From Coprinellus micaceus (taxonomy: Eukaryota; Basidiomycota; Agaricomycetes; Agaricales; Psathyrellaceae): a DNA stretch of 64,000 bases. Location of the stretch: the NCBI GenBank assembly GCA_951394405.1, contig OX596343.1, positions 1,550,001-1,614,000 on the forward strand. Reading direction: 5' to 3'. The notes under the pieces were generated by a model. The model was not told the DNA's origin, searched no databases, and saw nothing but the letters and a program-made list of their open reading frames with translations. Positions 10,416 to 22,111 of the stretch are shown here, in pieces (within the stretch, counting starts at the first letter, position 1; each line of letters begins with the position of its first letter). A program made the translations under genes and the position numbers.

Positions 10416-12421
10416 ATGGCAAAGCGCAAGAAGGAAGTATCAGAGGAGTCTGACTTCGAAGACTATGGCGACGGGGGCGATTCTGACGCGTCGTACTCTG
10501 CGAAAACGCGTAAAAAGCCAGCCAGGACACAGGTGGCGAAACCGAACAAGAGGAGGAAGGGAACGGCAGCGGAAGAGTGCATTGTCACGGTGACACCCAA
10601 TCCACACTCTCGAGGGACCCACGTCGTGCGGAATGGGGACAAGGTTCGAACAGCTCTCCTGGACTGGTACCAGCTTGTCCACGAAAGTCGTGGAATGCCG
10701 TGGAGGAAGCCCTTCAATCCACAACATAGCCACCCTGAGCGTGCACAGCGGGCCTATGAGGTGGGTTCATTCGAATATAGTTGCGGGCTCGTAATTGATT
10801 GTTGGGGCTAGGTTTGGGTTTCCGAGATCATGTTGCAGCAAACCCAGGTGGCAACTGTGATACCATACTACAACAGGTGGATGGAAAAGTACGTGGTTCT
10901 TCCTCTCGTGCCTTCTGAGCTTACCATATGCTCAAGGTTCCCCACTATCGCAGATCTTGTGAGTGAGTCGCGCTAAGCATACTTCCGATGACGGTTTTGA
11001 CTTCTCGAAGGCTGCAGCGAATATCGACGAAGTCAACGCCCTTTGGAAAGGCCTTGGCTACTATAGCCGTGCTAGTCGACTCCTTGCTGGCGCCCAGAAA
11101 GTCGTGAAAGAGCTCGGTGGGCTCTTACCCGATAATGCGAAGGACATGCAATCTAAAATTCCCGGTATTGGACGGTATAGTGCTGGAGCAATTTGCTCCA
11201 TTGCGTACGGCGAAAAGGTTCCTGTGGTAAGTGTTCTCCCCTACGTTTCTTCCAGCCCTCACTCAACCGTCTACGTTAGTTGGACGGGAACGTCCATCGA
11301 CTGTTGAGCAGGTTCCTCATGATGTATTCTAATCCCAAGTCTAAAGCAACACTGGACATTCTGTGGACAGCTGCCGAGGCGATGGTCGACGTCAAAGGTT
11401 CGAACCTTTTGGTCCCCTCGCCCTGCTATGCTCACCGTACCTCAGGATCCTACACAGATACAGACTACCAGAATCCGGGCGATATAAACCAAGCGCTGAT
11501 CGAACTCGGAAGTACCGTCTGTAAGGTTCAGAATCCGTCGTGCGGCACATGCCCACTGAAGGACCACTGCGGTTCATACCAGAAATCCTCATTGGCATCC
11601 CAAGATTCCCAAGACATCCAGGATATCGAGGACTTGTGCTCCGTTTGTGAACCTTTACCCACAGGCCCTTTCGACGTGACGCTTCTCCCCATGAAAGCCG
11701 AGAAGAAGAAAGCCCGAGAAGAAACGGACATCGTCAACGTCGTCGAGTGGCGGAGAAGCAGTGACAGCGAAGAACGGTGGTTTTTGCTTGTGAAGCGTCC
11801 GGAGAAAGGTAGGTTGAACAGTGACGTCCACAGGCTTATTTCCTTGGGACGCTTATGGAAACTTTTTCTCCTTCCAGGGCTTTTGGCAGGCCTTGACGAG
11901 TTCCCGACGATGAGCAACGTGTCAGATCCCGATTCAAATCGGCATGCTGGTGAAGGGCCTGTCGATGTGCTGTCCAGTGTCTTGGCCTCGCCTGTTCGAC
12001 GGTTTAGCCCAGCTGCGAAAAGAGATGAAGAGCGTGTGGAACCCACCGATTCTGAAGTTCGAATATCCCAGGTCAAACGCGTGGGCGATGTTCTGCACAT
12101 CTTCTCGCACGTGAGGAAGACCTATCGGTCTCAATGGGTACTCTTAGAGGGCGGCAGCTCTCCTCCACCCATATCAGCTAAGGCAGACACGGGGATCTCA
12201 CGTAAGAAAACGGTGACCAAGGGTAAACGGAAGGGAAAGGCTGAGGGCACAGACGTCACGTCAGCTTCCGAAGAGGCGAGGTGGGTATCGGTGGATGAGG
12301 TTGACCATGCGAAGTGAGCACTTCGTATTTTCACGATGCGTCCATCTAAACCTCTTCTTCTAGCATCAGCACCGGGATGGTGAAAGTCTGGGCTCTGGCC
12401 CAGACCGTGTGGAGAAAGTAA
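10416..12421 (+). CDS. MUTYH: A/G-specific adenine DNA glycosylase (MutY/MUTYH)
   Basis: Base-excision repair enzyme removing adenine mispaired with 8-oxoguanine. From ATG 10416 the N-terminus is basic and acidic ([19 protein letters not shown], later KPNKRRK), suggesting nuclear import. Catalytic features are visible: the Glu in [20 protein letters not shown], the helix-hairpin-helix [18 protein letters not shown], and the catalytic Asp in [12 protein letters not shown]. The 4Fe-4S ligands [17 protein letters not shown] have exact C-x6-C-x2-C-x5-C spacing. A NUDIX-like domain for 8-oxoG recognition starts with [11 protein letters not shown] short last exon ends [12 protein letters not shown] with the stop at 12419-12421. 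At least seven exons. The glycosylase core is complete, so the gene looks functional. Confidence 0.95.
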
Positions 12422-12923
12422 CCCAATTGCGCGCCTATTCGCTGTCCTGGCACAATACACCTCGTATTTGCTAATGATTTTACCCTACGTATACCCTGTT
12501 ATTCTGCCACCATCCACTGTATATACTCCCGATATTGCATATTAGTGCTTATGATGCCCAAAACCATCTACATACTTGCTGCCAGACCATAAGCGCCAGC
12601 TTCCCATTGGTTCCTTGGGCCGTTGATGGCTGGTTCCGGCTGTGACCTGCCCTTCCCTCTCACCACCAATGTCCCGCGTCCCCAACCGTAGCACCTACCC
12701 TCCCCTACCCTCCCGCTTAGCCATCGGGGTCCAAGCCAAGCTATCGAGAGCACCCGCGATGCTCACGTGGCGGGCGCTTGTTCGGGCTGCCCCTATTTTC
12801 CCTCGCAATTGAACGGTGCCGGCAGTAGTGCGATGATGCAGGGGTGTGGGGTCCTTTAACCCTTTCTCCCATCTCGGTCACTCGCATTGGGCACGGTTAA
12901 CGCCTGGCCGCAGCTGGAGGAAG
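12422..12923. other. Intergenic region, MutY 3' flank and acyl-CoA synthetase promoter
   Basis: These 502 bp contain TAAGCGCCA at 12590-12598 and GGGCGCTTG at 12772-12780, two relatives of the recurrent motif, upstream of the acyl-CoA synthetase start. No gene is seen. Confidence 0.45.
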
Positions 12924-15503
12924 ATGTCGGCTATGATACGTACATATAGGAATCGACTGCGACCATTCCCATGGAAGACCATACACATGAAGGCGCAAAG
13001 GCGGGGTTTGCTCACCCTCTCATCGGTCGAAGGAGCCCTCGAACCTCCCCTGTCTACGAAGACTCTGCCTGACTACTGGCGTACGGAGATCCTGGACAAG
13101 CATAGTACTAGGCCAGGACTGATATGTAGGAAGGAGAAGTCGAGGGCGCACGGAGGGCCTGTGTCGAGGAATATGGGGGTGACGAGGCATCTGGCTTGGG
13201 ATTTCGAGGAGTTCGGAAGGCACGTCGACGCGTTGGCGAGGGGCCTTATTGGAATGGGGGTGAAGAAGGGTGATAGGGTTGGCGTGATTATGGGCAATAC
13301 GAGGTGAGCTCTGACGTGGTCTGGATTCGACGAACTGTTCGTTGACTTGGAGGCAGCGCGTATGCAACGTTGCAGTGGGCGTGTGCCAGCATTGGCGCAA
13401 TTCTCGTCACCGTCAATCCTGCGTACAGGCTGCATGAGCTGGTACGCCTTTGCGCAGCACAACATAGCCTGATGTGCGTTTGTTGACGTGTGGCTAGGTG
13501 AACACCTTGAACCTAGTCAAGGTTCAGCATCTGTTTGTCGTGCCACATATTCGGAGTTCTCATTACGTGCGCATGCTTGCGGAGAAGTTTCCCGAGATGT
13601 GCACCATGCACCCTGGAGAACTACAAATAGAGGGGCTCCCAAGCCTGCGGAACTTTGTCGTCGTTGACAATGCGGAGGAGTCCCGCGTTGAACTTGAGAC
13701 GTTGGACGTCAGGAGTATGGTTGATTGGCGGGAGGTACCTATCTGGAGGGAGGGATCGAGGGAAGCCAGAATACAAACGGAGGTCGAAGAGGGGCTGAAT
13801 AAGGACGAGGTCATTAATCTACAGTTCACCAGGTGAGCGAAGCACGGCTGGACTGCTGTGATACCGTGGGCGATGTTGACTTTGCCCCCGCAGTGGGACG
13901 ACGGGTTTGCCGAAGGCCGTCTCATTGACCCACGCAAACTTATTGAACAACGGGATTCAAATCGGACGTTGCATGCGCATGACGGACCGCGACCTGCTAT
14001 GTGAGTCCCCCTTTAATTATGTTTCTCGACTCCAATGTAACCCCTGCATCTTCCAGGTAACGTCCCTCCACTCTTCCACTGCTTTGGCCTCGTATTAGGA
14101 AACCTCGCCGCGTGGACGCACGGGGCTGGTATCGTTTACGCGTCTGAAATATTCGATCCTCCCTCCATCGTCGACGCCGTGATAGAGGAGAAATGCACCG
14201 CGTTGCACGGGGTCCCGACCCATTTTCTAGGCGTACTCTCCGAAATCGAGAAACGTAAGAAGAGTGGACAGGTATTGGATTTCTCGCATCTCAGGTATGG
14301 ACTGAACCAAAGACATCCATTGCGTTGAGCTGAGCCCGACTCGCGTTCGGTTAGGACTGGGATCGGGGCAGGGACCTCGATACCTATTGATCTGATGCAG
14401 ACGTTGGTGTCTGATATGAACTTGACGGAGCTGACCATCGCCTATGGAATGAGTGAGTGACACATTTTCAACGGTCAAGACACGGCTCTAACTAGCTACG
14501 GTCTAGCGGAAACTAGGTCGGCGATCTTCCGCCCTCTGACGAGATACATCTCATGTAAACATACTTCAGCCCAGTCTCTTTCCAGACGACACCAGATGAC
14601 CCTTTAATGAAGCGAGTCGAAACTGTCGGAAAAATCCACCCCCACGTCAAGGCGAAGATCATGGACTCAGAGGGCAAGGTTGTCCCTGTCAATACCCCAG
14701 GAGAACTTCTGGTTTCTGGCTACCTGTTGCAGAGAGGGTGAGGACGTCTACCTCTCGAACACAATTGGATGCTGACAATTGAATAGGTATTGGGAAGACA
14801 AAGCACAGACGGGGGCAGTCATGAAGCCGGACGAGGATGGTACCCTGTGGATGTATACGGGTGATGAGGCTGTTATGGATGAGGAGGGCTATATCCGGAG
14901 TAAGCTCCAGTTCGATTGTCTCGCATTAGACTTTCCTCACTCGCCTGCATATCAGTTGTCGGGCGCGTCAAAGTAAGCGGCGTATCTCACGTCTTCGCCC
15001 TGCTCTCCACTCACCTGCAACGCAGGATTTGATCATTCGCGGCGGAGAGGTACACTTCCCATATCCGAATTGACGTGCCGCTCACGAGATCGCGTTCCCG
15101 CAGAATCTTTTCCCCGTTCAGATAGAGAACACACTCACGGCTCACCACTCGATCCGCGAGGCGGCTGCTGTCGCAGTGCCAGACTCCAAGTACGGTGAAG
15201 TTGTCGGGGCGTGGATCGTCAGGGAGCCTGGCGCTGAGCCTTTGTCGAGGAAACAAGTCAGGGATCTGGTGTCGAGGAATATGAATCCCCAAGTACGTAC
15301 ACCGTGATATTAACGCTATCCATCCCGTTTTAATTTCTAAATTAACGTCACAGAACGCCCCTGCGTGGGTATGGTTCGTGGACGAGGACGGCACGCCCAA
15401 AGATCTCCCCAAGACCGCGAGTGGGAAGGTCCAGAAGCACATTCTGCGCAAGTGGGGCAAAGGATTGTGTGCACAGGGGGTCGGGAAGGTAGATTCATCA
15501 TGA
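12924..15503 (+). CDS. Acyl-CoA synthetase, AMP-forming (ACSF2-like, probably mitochondrial)
   Basis: Member of the ANL adenylating superfamily, activating a fatty or carboxylic acid to its acyl-CoA through an acyl-AMP. ATG 12924 begins MSAMIRTYRNRLRPFPWK, an Arg-rich leader without acids that could be a mitochondrial presequence; ATGs at 12933 and 12987 are alternatives. Motifs in order: the P-loop LQFTSGTTGLPKAVSLTH, split by an intron; VPPLFHCFGLVLGN; TIAYGMTETSPVSFQ; WMYTGDEAVMDEEGYI; then IVGRVK and DLIIRGGENLFPVQIEN. The C-terminal catalytic Lys lies in LPKTASGKVQKHILRKW. Stop at 15501-15503. Microexons of 10 nt (14507-14516, core of TETS), 17 nt (14956-14972, IVGRVK) and 24 nt (15026-15049, DLIIRGGE) keep the frame. 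The overall pattern is closest to ACSF2/medium-chain ligases; chain length cannot be told. Confidence 0.87.
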
Positions 15504-16071
15504 TATCGAAGCCTATTCAAGCCATGACCGCTCAAAGCAAACAGCACTGGCGGGCACTGGAATGCACTGGCCGTTGCTAGCCACCCCCGGGCCATCTGCA
15601 TTCCTCCGTACTGCGCGGTACGCAGTCCAGGCGGAGTATTAGGGGCCTTCCTGATCCGGCGCTTACTACGCACCTCGGTCCAGTTTAAGGTGACCGAGAT
15701 CACTGGCCAACTCGAGCCAACACTTTCATGAACGAATCTCAATAAGCGCCGGGGAAACGACCTATTAATATTTCGGTAAAAAAATTTGGGCACAACACAG
15801 ACTATAAGCCACATTTTGCGAGACCGCGTTACTTCTGAAGAGACGACCCAGAGACTACCGGACGATTGTCTCGACCAGACTCATCACAAATGTCTAAGCG
15901 CGGCAGAGAGTAAGCACGGTGATGTCGGTCGGGTCGTGAGAAACTGAAAGGACCCTGAAAAGTGGTGAGATTTGGCAACGAGAGAGGCTTGGCTTCACCC
16001 CCCATTTTCACACCCATATCTCTCCAGGGCAATCTCGCGTAGCCCCGCCTGCAGCGACCGATAACACCAAG
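15504..16071. other. Intergenic region upstream of SCS7
   Basis: The 568 bp hold an inverted pair of the recurrent motif: CGGCGCTTA at 15657-15665 and its exact complement TAAGCGCCG at 15743-15751. No TATA box or gene is evident. Confidence 0.45.
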
Positions 16072-17397
16072 ATGTTGAAGCGGGTCAGAATTTACACGGA
16101 GGAAGACGTTGAGGCGCACAATACCCCTGCCAGCTGCTGGATTTCGCGAGGTGGCAAGGTTTACGACGTTACGAAGTTTCTGCAAGATCACCCCGGCGGA
16201 GATGAACTTGTTCTGCAATATGCGGGGAAGGATGTGGAGGAGATCATGAGGGACCCGAATGAGCACGAACATTCCGACTCGGCATATGACATGCTTGAGG
16301 AATACGCGGTTGGACGGCTCGGGCATGGAGAAGCGACTGTCAGCGAGGGTGAGTTCGCGTGTTGAATGAGCCCCAAAGGGTGTCTGAACGTCCACTGTCG
16401 TTCGTAGATTGGGAAGCGACCGATGACTTCCACCCCGATGACACCGATACCCAGCGGGACTTTGAGAAGAACATGTTCCTCGATCTCAGGAAGCCTCTCT
16501 TGAGGCAGATGTGGGAGGGTAACTTCAGGTGCGTGCTATTCCAATCCTAATAGGTTCCATAGCCTGAAATTGTACACAGCAAAGCGTACTACCTGCAACA
16601 AGTTCACCAGCCCCGTCACCTCTCGGAATCTGCGCGCTTATTTGGGCCCGGTATTCTGGAGATCTTCACCCGGACCGCGTGGTATGTCGTACCTGTCCTC
16701 TGGGGTCCCATCGCCACGTATCTCTTCCTCCGCTCCGTGTTCCAATTCACTGGACCCCTTCCGACCTTCTGGAGCGAACCCCGCCTCCCCCTGGCATACC
16801 TCCCAACTCTTCCGCTGTCCTCTTTCCTGAAGGCGGGGATTTGCTTCCTGCTCGGCAACTTCATCTGGACACTCCTGGAGTACACCCTTCATCGATTCCT
16901 ATTCCACGTCGACTTCTACCTCCCCGACTCCCCCGCCTTCCTCACCCTCCACTTCTTGATGCACGGTATCCACCACTACCTCCCGATGGACCGCCTCCGA
17001 CTTGTTATGCCCCCCGTCCTCTTCTTCACGCTCCAGACGCCCTTCACAAGGCTCGCACATTTTATCTTCCCGGCTCCCATTGCGAATGGGATCATTTCTG
17101 GCGCGTTCACGTTCTATATCCTGTACGACTGCATGCATTACGCGTAAGTCTCCCTTGAATTCGCGATTTTGGGGCAGGAGGTTGATCTCATGGTCACAGG
17201 TTGCATCATACGAAGCTTCCTCAGTACTTGCGAGACATGAAGAAGTATCACCTTGCACACCACTACAAGAACTTCGAGCTTGGGTTTGGTGTGACGAGTA
17301 AGTGCTCCTTGCAACATCGGGGTTTACGCGTTCTTATCTTTCGTTCTTTCCAGGTAAAATCTGGGATATCGTGTTTAGCACGTACCTTCCCCTTTAG
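16072..17397 (+). CDS. SCS7: Ceramide/sphingolipid very-long-chain fatty acid 2-hydroxylase
   Basis: ER-membrane di-iron enzyme that 2-hydroxylates the very-long-chain acyl group of ceramides (yeast Scs7, human FA2H). ATG 16072 starts MLKRVRIYTEEDVEAHN. A cytochrome b5 domain covers about residues 5-80 with the heme motif FLQDHPGGDELVLQYAG and the second heme His in HEHSDSAYDML. Hydrophobic segments follow (AWYVVPVLWGPIATYLFL, FLKAGICFLLGNFIWTLL). The His boxes of the fatty-acid hydroxylase domain are complete: EYTLHRFLFH, LHFLMHGIHHYLPMDRLR, HYALHHT and KKYHLAHHYKNFELGFG. The end KIWDIVFSTYLPL is family-like; stop at 17395-17397. Five exons join cleanly. Both b5 and hydroxylase parts are intact. 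Confidence 0.95.
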
Positions 17398-18092
17398 CGA
17401 GATCCCCGGCCGTGCCCTTTAGAGATACGGAATTGTAAGTAATCATGGATGATCTTCGTAGACGCATACTATTTATTAATAGATACCCTGAGGCGGCTGT
17501 AACGACACCGTCTCAAGCGGCCTGTAGCTGCGCTTTGGCATGGCGATCACTGTTACCCTGCAGTCGTCGTGCTACCTAATGTAATACCGCGACCGGTCCT
17601 CGGGCGTGTGGGACTATAATCCAGGGTTGTTGTACCTTATTCTTCTTCTGTTGGTTCGATTTAAGCTTTGAGGGTGATGTTCGCCGTTTTCCCTAGGTTT
17701 GTCCTTTACTTCTCGGACTCTCAGTTCCCTCCTTCGAGTTCCTTCGAGGCGGGGGAACGTCGGGGAGACAATCAGGTGTACAGTAATTGGTGCACCTTGT
17801 CCTCTGAACATGTAGTCATTAAAAATGTTGGCATTTGAACCAATTGTCCCTGGTCTATGTTGGTTTTTACTTTTTCCTCGCAAGAACGGCGCTGGTCGCT
17901 GTAAACAGCCAATCCACGGTGCTGCGCTGAGGAGGGATATTTGGACATGCTTGGACCAGAAGGCATCAGCCTCAAACTGAGGCGCGCCGTTGTGTTGTAA
18001 CCATCATCATCGCACCGCGTTTAGCGCTCAAATGATATAGCTTCGACCACTATTTCGACGTCCAGGAGGGAATACAGACCACCTAGTGAGAT
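17398..18092. other. Intergenic region between SCS7 and SEC5
   Basis: The 695 bp include the SCS7 3' flank and the SEC5 upstream region, AT-richer than the flanking genes. TTAGCGCTC near 18021-18029 resembles the recurrent motif. I see no gene. Confidence 0.4.
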
Positions 18093-21000
18093 ATGCCTCG
18101 GCTAAACTTCGACATCGACGAAGCCACGCTGCTCAAGGCCTACAAGATCGGTACCCTCACCCCCAAGTATGCATGCACATCTCCGTATCGAATCGTACCC
18201 ACAGTAATATGGTTGGAACAGCCAATGGGAAGAAGTAGACCATGAATTCGAAGATTCAGTCGCTGGGTCGCTTCTCAGCCCGACCACGGGTAACGAGAGC
18301 GAAGGAGATCCTTTGGGGCTGGGCAACGAAGTCAGGTGTGTCCCCAGTTTCGTGTTGGAGCGAGTCCAGGACTCAGAGGGCCCCGTTAGATCCAGGGATT
18401 TGGACATGGATACCAGTACGATATGAATTTGCTTCGTTCAGAAGCCTCCGTGGACTGAAATCCCCGCGCAGAGGCGGCCGTTCTCATAACCTCCAAGTCC
18501 TTCGACCCCAAGACCTTTCTTTCCGCAGTACATCCCAACGCCACGTACCAGGATCTCGCCAGGGGCATCGCCCATCTCCAGAACTCCATAGAAGCACGTT
18601 CAGAGGCCCTTCGAATTCTAGTCGAAGACAACTTTGACCGTTTCGTTGCGGTGAAGGCGTCCACGGACGGTATGCCTGCTGCGTTACCTTGTTTTCCCTT
18701 CTATCATTGTCTAATGTGTATCAGCGCTGTACGCGGAGATGAAGGACGGCGTGCTGGCAACGCCGACAGAGTATTCTTCCAAGCCCTTACGAAACCAGCT
18801 TAAACGTATGTGTTTAATCGCGCTGCCGAGCCGACTTACTTACACTCCCCATCCAGAGGCCGCCCAAAAGGCGAATCAGGTTTTCCTGCCGGTTCTAGAG
18901 AACGCATCAAAGGCGCAGAAATTGCGCACCACTCTCGGTGTTTTCGAACGATCCAAGTTTTTCTTCAATTTACCCAGTTTCATCATCGAATCTATTGAAG
19001 CGGTACTCACCCCTTGTTTCTATGTTGTGTATTGACTTGGCTGACACTCGCACAAGGGCCGTTATGAAGTGGCGATGCGAGATTACAAGAAGGGAAAGTA
19101 CCTTCTGGAGAATAGACCAGGACAGCTGCTGCCCATCGGGACGCTGAAGGACGGGGCTGCGACACAGGCGGCTGAGCAGCAGCAGAAGCGCGTTCTGGAC
19201 AAAGTCTGGGCCAGCGTCGAGCGCGCCATGGGTGAAATGCGGAACGTCCTTGTATCCCAACTCCAGGATTCTGCCCGAAGTGTGGAAGAGCAAGAGAAGA
19301 CTTTGGAGTAAGAGCGATACGAATTCATCTTAATGACGGTGATGCTAACCATGTCTCCAGAATCCTTCTTGAGCTTCAATCAACCGACGAACCTGTCTGG
19401 ACGTATTTCGATAGCCATCACAAGCATATTATTGATGAAATGAACAACGCGTATTCAGCTGGAAAGTCGAGCATCGAAGGTGTGCACATGTGGGGGAAGG
19501 ACTTCCAACCCGCCTGGCTGATCGTTTCAACCTAGACAATCTGAAGAAATCTGAAGCCGAGCTTTCGGATCCTACCGCCGTGACAAACTCATTAGCTGAA
19601 CAGCTCCAAACTGCTATCTTGCAGGTCGAGGCGAAGCAGCCCGAGCACGCTATCGGTATGTCGCTGCTAAATGAACGGGTGGCATGATTGAATCTGACTT
19701 TTCATGGACGATCGCCGCGATCCAAAAGCTAAATCACCAGGAGAGCCGACGTGGCAGGCGATTCTCGAGCTCGTCAAGAACGTATCCGAGGTTATGCTGG
19801 CTTCCCTTCCAAGCTTCTGGAAAATCTCGAGAAGTTTCATTGAAGGGCGCTTCAAAAAGGTATACATTCTATTATTGCTATACTCTGACAACTCCAATGC
19901 TTTCTCTTTTCGTTCGCTTTCGTAACTTGGCCACACTCCGGACCGACACTAACTTACCCCTTTTCCAGACCTCTTCTTCGCAATCTCGGCGGAGCCCAAC
20001 ACAATGCCGCACCATGGCCCTGGATATCGTGAAATTGTACATTTCGCTGGTATCTCAGTTCTTCAACTTATCAGATATGGCGGTTATGGCTTCTGGGAAT
20101 GGAGCCGGCAATACAGCCCCTGCCTACCTCCCTAACACTTCGCATTCGCTATCCACAGCACATTATTTACTGAGGATCCTCGCCGAGCTACAGGATACTG
20201 TGAATGAAGTCAATGGCATGGATATTTCGAATGAAGTATCTTCACTCCTCAAGAGCCTCTTGGAGAGCGCCAGGTGGAGGTTCGAAGACATCCTCATTAA
20301 CTGCTGGCTCAGAGGCAAGCAGCCTCATAACTACGGACAAACTACCGTGATGCTAACGCCATGCCTGTAGATGCTGCCATCTTCTACCACGTTGAATCAT
20401 GGGCGGCCAACCCCACGACTCCTCATTCTACGCACTACCTCAACCAGATCGAGCTGTTCCAGCGACACTTGACGACTGCCGCGTTTAAGCTCGCCGGTGG
20501 CGTCGAGCAGTCGTCCGGGTCGTCCAGGTCGAAGCAGAACCCTATACCCCAGGCGTTTGTGGGCAAGATTACGAAGGCTTTCTTGGACGCGGTTTACGCC
20601 ATCCTTGACGGCCTGGTGCTCCTAGCCTCGGACGAATCCCCAGTCGCCAAAGGCGACCTCCCGACGCCCGACAAGTCGATCCAGAGGTCGAAGCCCCTCG
20701 AAATTCTGGATGTTACGGATAGTGTGAGTCGGTCTGCGTTCATCCTCGTCGCCCAATATTCAATCATTCGGACGAGCAGAACAAACGCATCTTGGTTGTG
20801 GTGTCCAACTTTGGGCACATGGCGACGACCTTCATACCCAGCATGCTCAACCAACTCGAGAGCGCCTTCGGTGTCTCGCTTCTGGACGACAGACAGACCT
20901 TGAACACGGTCATCAAGGAGCTAGACAAGACCCTGTTCGAGGGGTACGTCGAGCCCAAAGCCAAGGCGGTCAAAGCAATCCTTCGCGGAGGAATCCTTGA

Positions 21001-21670
21001 CCCCAAGATGGACTGGTACGAAACCCCTCAGCCAGAAGGTACGCTCGGCTTCGCTTCCATTTATGAGCACGATTGTCGTGTAACGAAAGTCTGTCTGACC
21101 AATGACCTATGTATAGCGATACGACCGTATATGTACGAGACTCTGATGTACCTCGTCGGAGTCCACGCACAGGTCTGCGAAGCTGCGGAGCACTTGCTTC
21201 CTCGAACCTTGAACCTTCTCGTCGAAGGCTTGGCAGCTGAGGCTCTGGCTAGCTTCAGGCCCGTGAAACGCTTCGGCATGGGCGGAATGTTAAGGGTACG
21301 CATCCCAGCAAGGATTGTTCACTTCACTTCAGCTCGCTGCTCACCACATCGACTTGTCTAGGCCACCCTCGAGATAGAGTTCATGCACCAAACACTCGGT
21401 CGATACGTTACACAGCCAGCGACGGAAACTCTATCGGAACTTTACAACAAGATCTCCCAGGCGTACGCTCGTCGGCCCACTGACGACAACCTCCAAGCTA
21501 GCTTGGATGGAGTCAAGAGAATACTCGCTGAGACCCGACGGGCAACCGGGGTAGAGTTCCTATGCTTCCGCCAGACGAAACCCGCGACGAGTAGCCGTAG
21601 CCAAACTGGTGGCTCGTCCTCCACACCACGGCCAAGAGAGAAGGACCGGGGTGCGTCAAAGGGCGAATAG
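18093..21670 (+). CDS. SEC5: Exocyst complex component Sec5
   Basis: Subunit of the octameric exocyst that tethers secretory vesicles to the plasma membrane at growing tips. A short first exon, [20 protein letters not shown], joins to [12 protein letters not shown]. Then comes the Sec5 signature region: [56 protein letters not shown] and [20 protein letters not shown]. The helical rod continues with [20 protein letters not shown] and [13 protein letters not shown], and the C-terminal part includes [20 protein letters not shown] and [16 protein letters not shown]. The last exon closes with stop at 21668-21670 after a Ser/Arg-rich tail. A dozen or so exons give more than 900 residues. It converges on RMD1. 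The identification rests on the N-terminal third; internal splice sites are approximate. Confidence 0.86.
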
Positions 21671-22111
21671 TTCGCGACTGCATGGTGCTTTGAAGATACG
21701 CTCAGGCTGCGCCACCGTTTCCCGGATTCAGTGTCCTTTATGGGTGTCTCTTTCTTAGTTCCCTGCGCTTCCTTTTGCTTGAAGATACCAGGGTGTACTG
21801 TGACGATATAGTTGTGGGGGCGTTTTTTACCTTCACCGTTCATTTTTGCGCCTATGAGAAAGGTAAATGAGCCCGTTGAGGGAACCTAATGTATCCGAAG
21901 AGTCCATTCGCCGCCGCACGTTCCACCCAGCGCGTATACAGGGTATGTAATTAAACGAGAACATCATCCAAAAGAAGTGTGCAACTAAAAGATAGAAGGA
22001 AGGGGTACAACAATAGAGATCGGAAAACGCCCCGAGCGGTCTCCAATGTCCCGACGGTCGAGGATGGAAGACGAGGCAGCGGGAGAGAAATGAGGGTCAA
22101 TGCCCGATGAT
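21671..22111. other. Convergent 3' intergenic region, SEC5 and RMD1
   Basis: The 441 bp separate two convergent stop codons and should hold both 3' UTRs. No coding signal or structured RNA was recognised. Confidence 0.45.
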
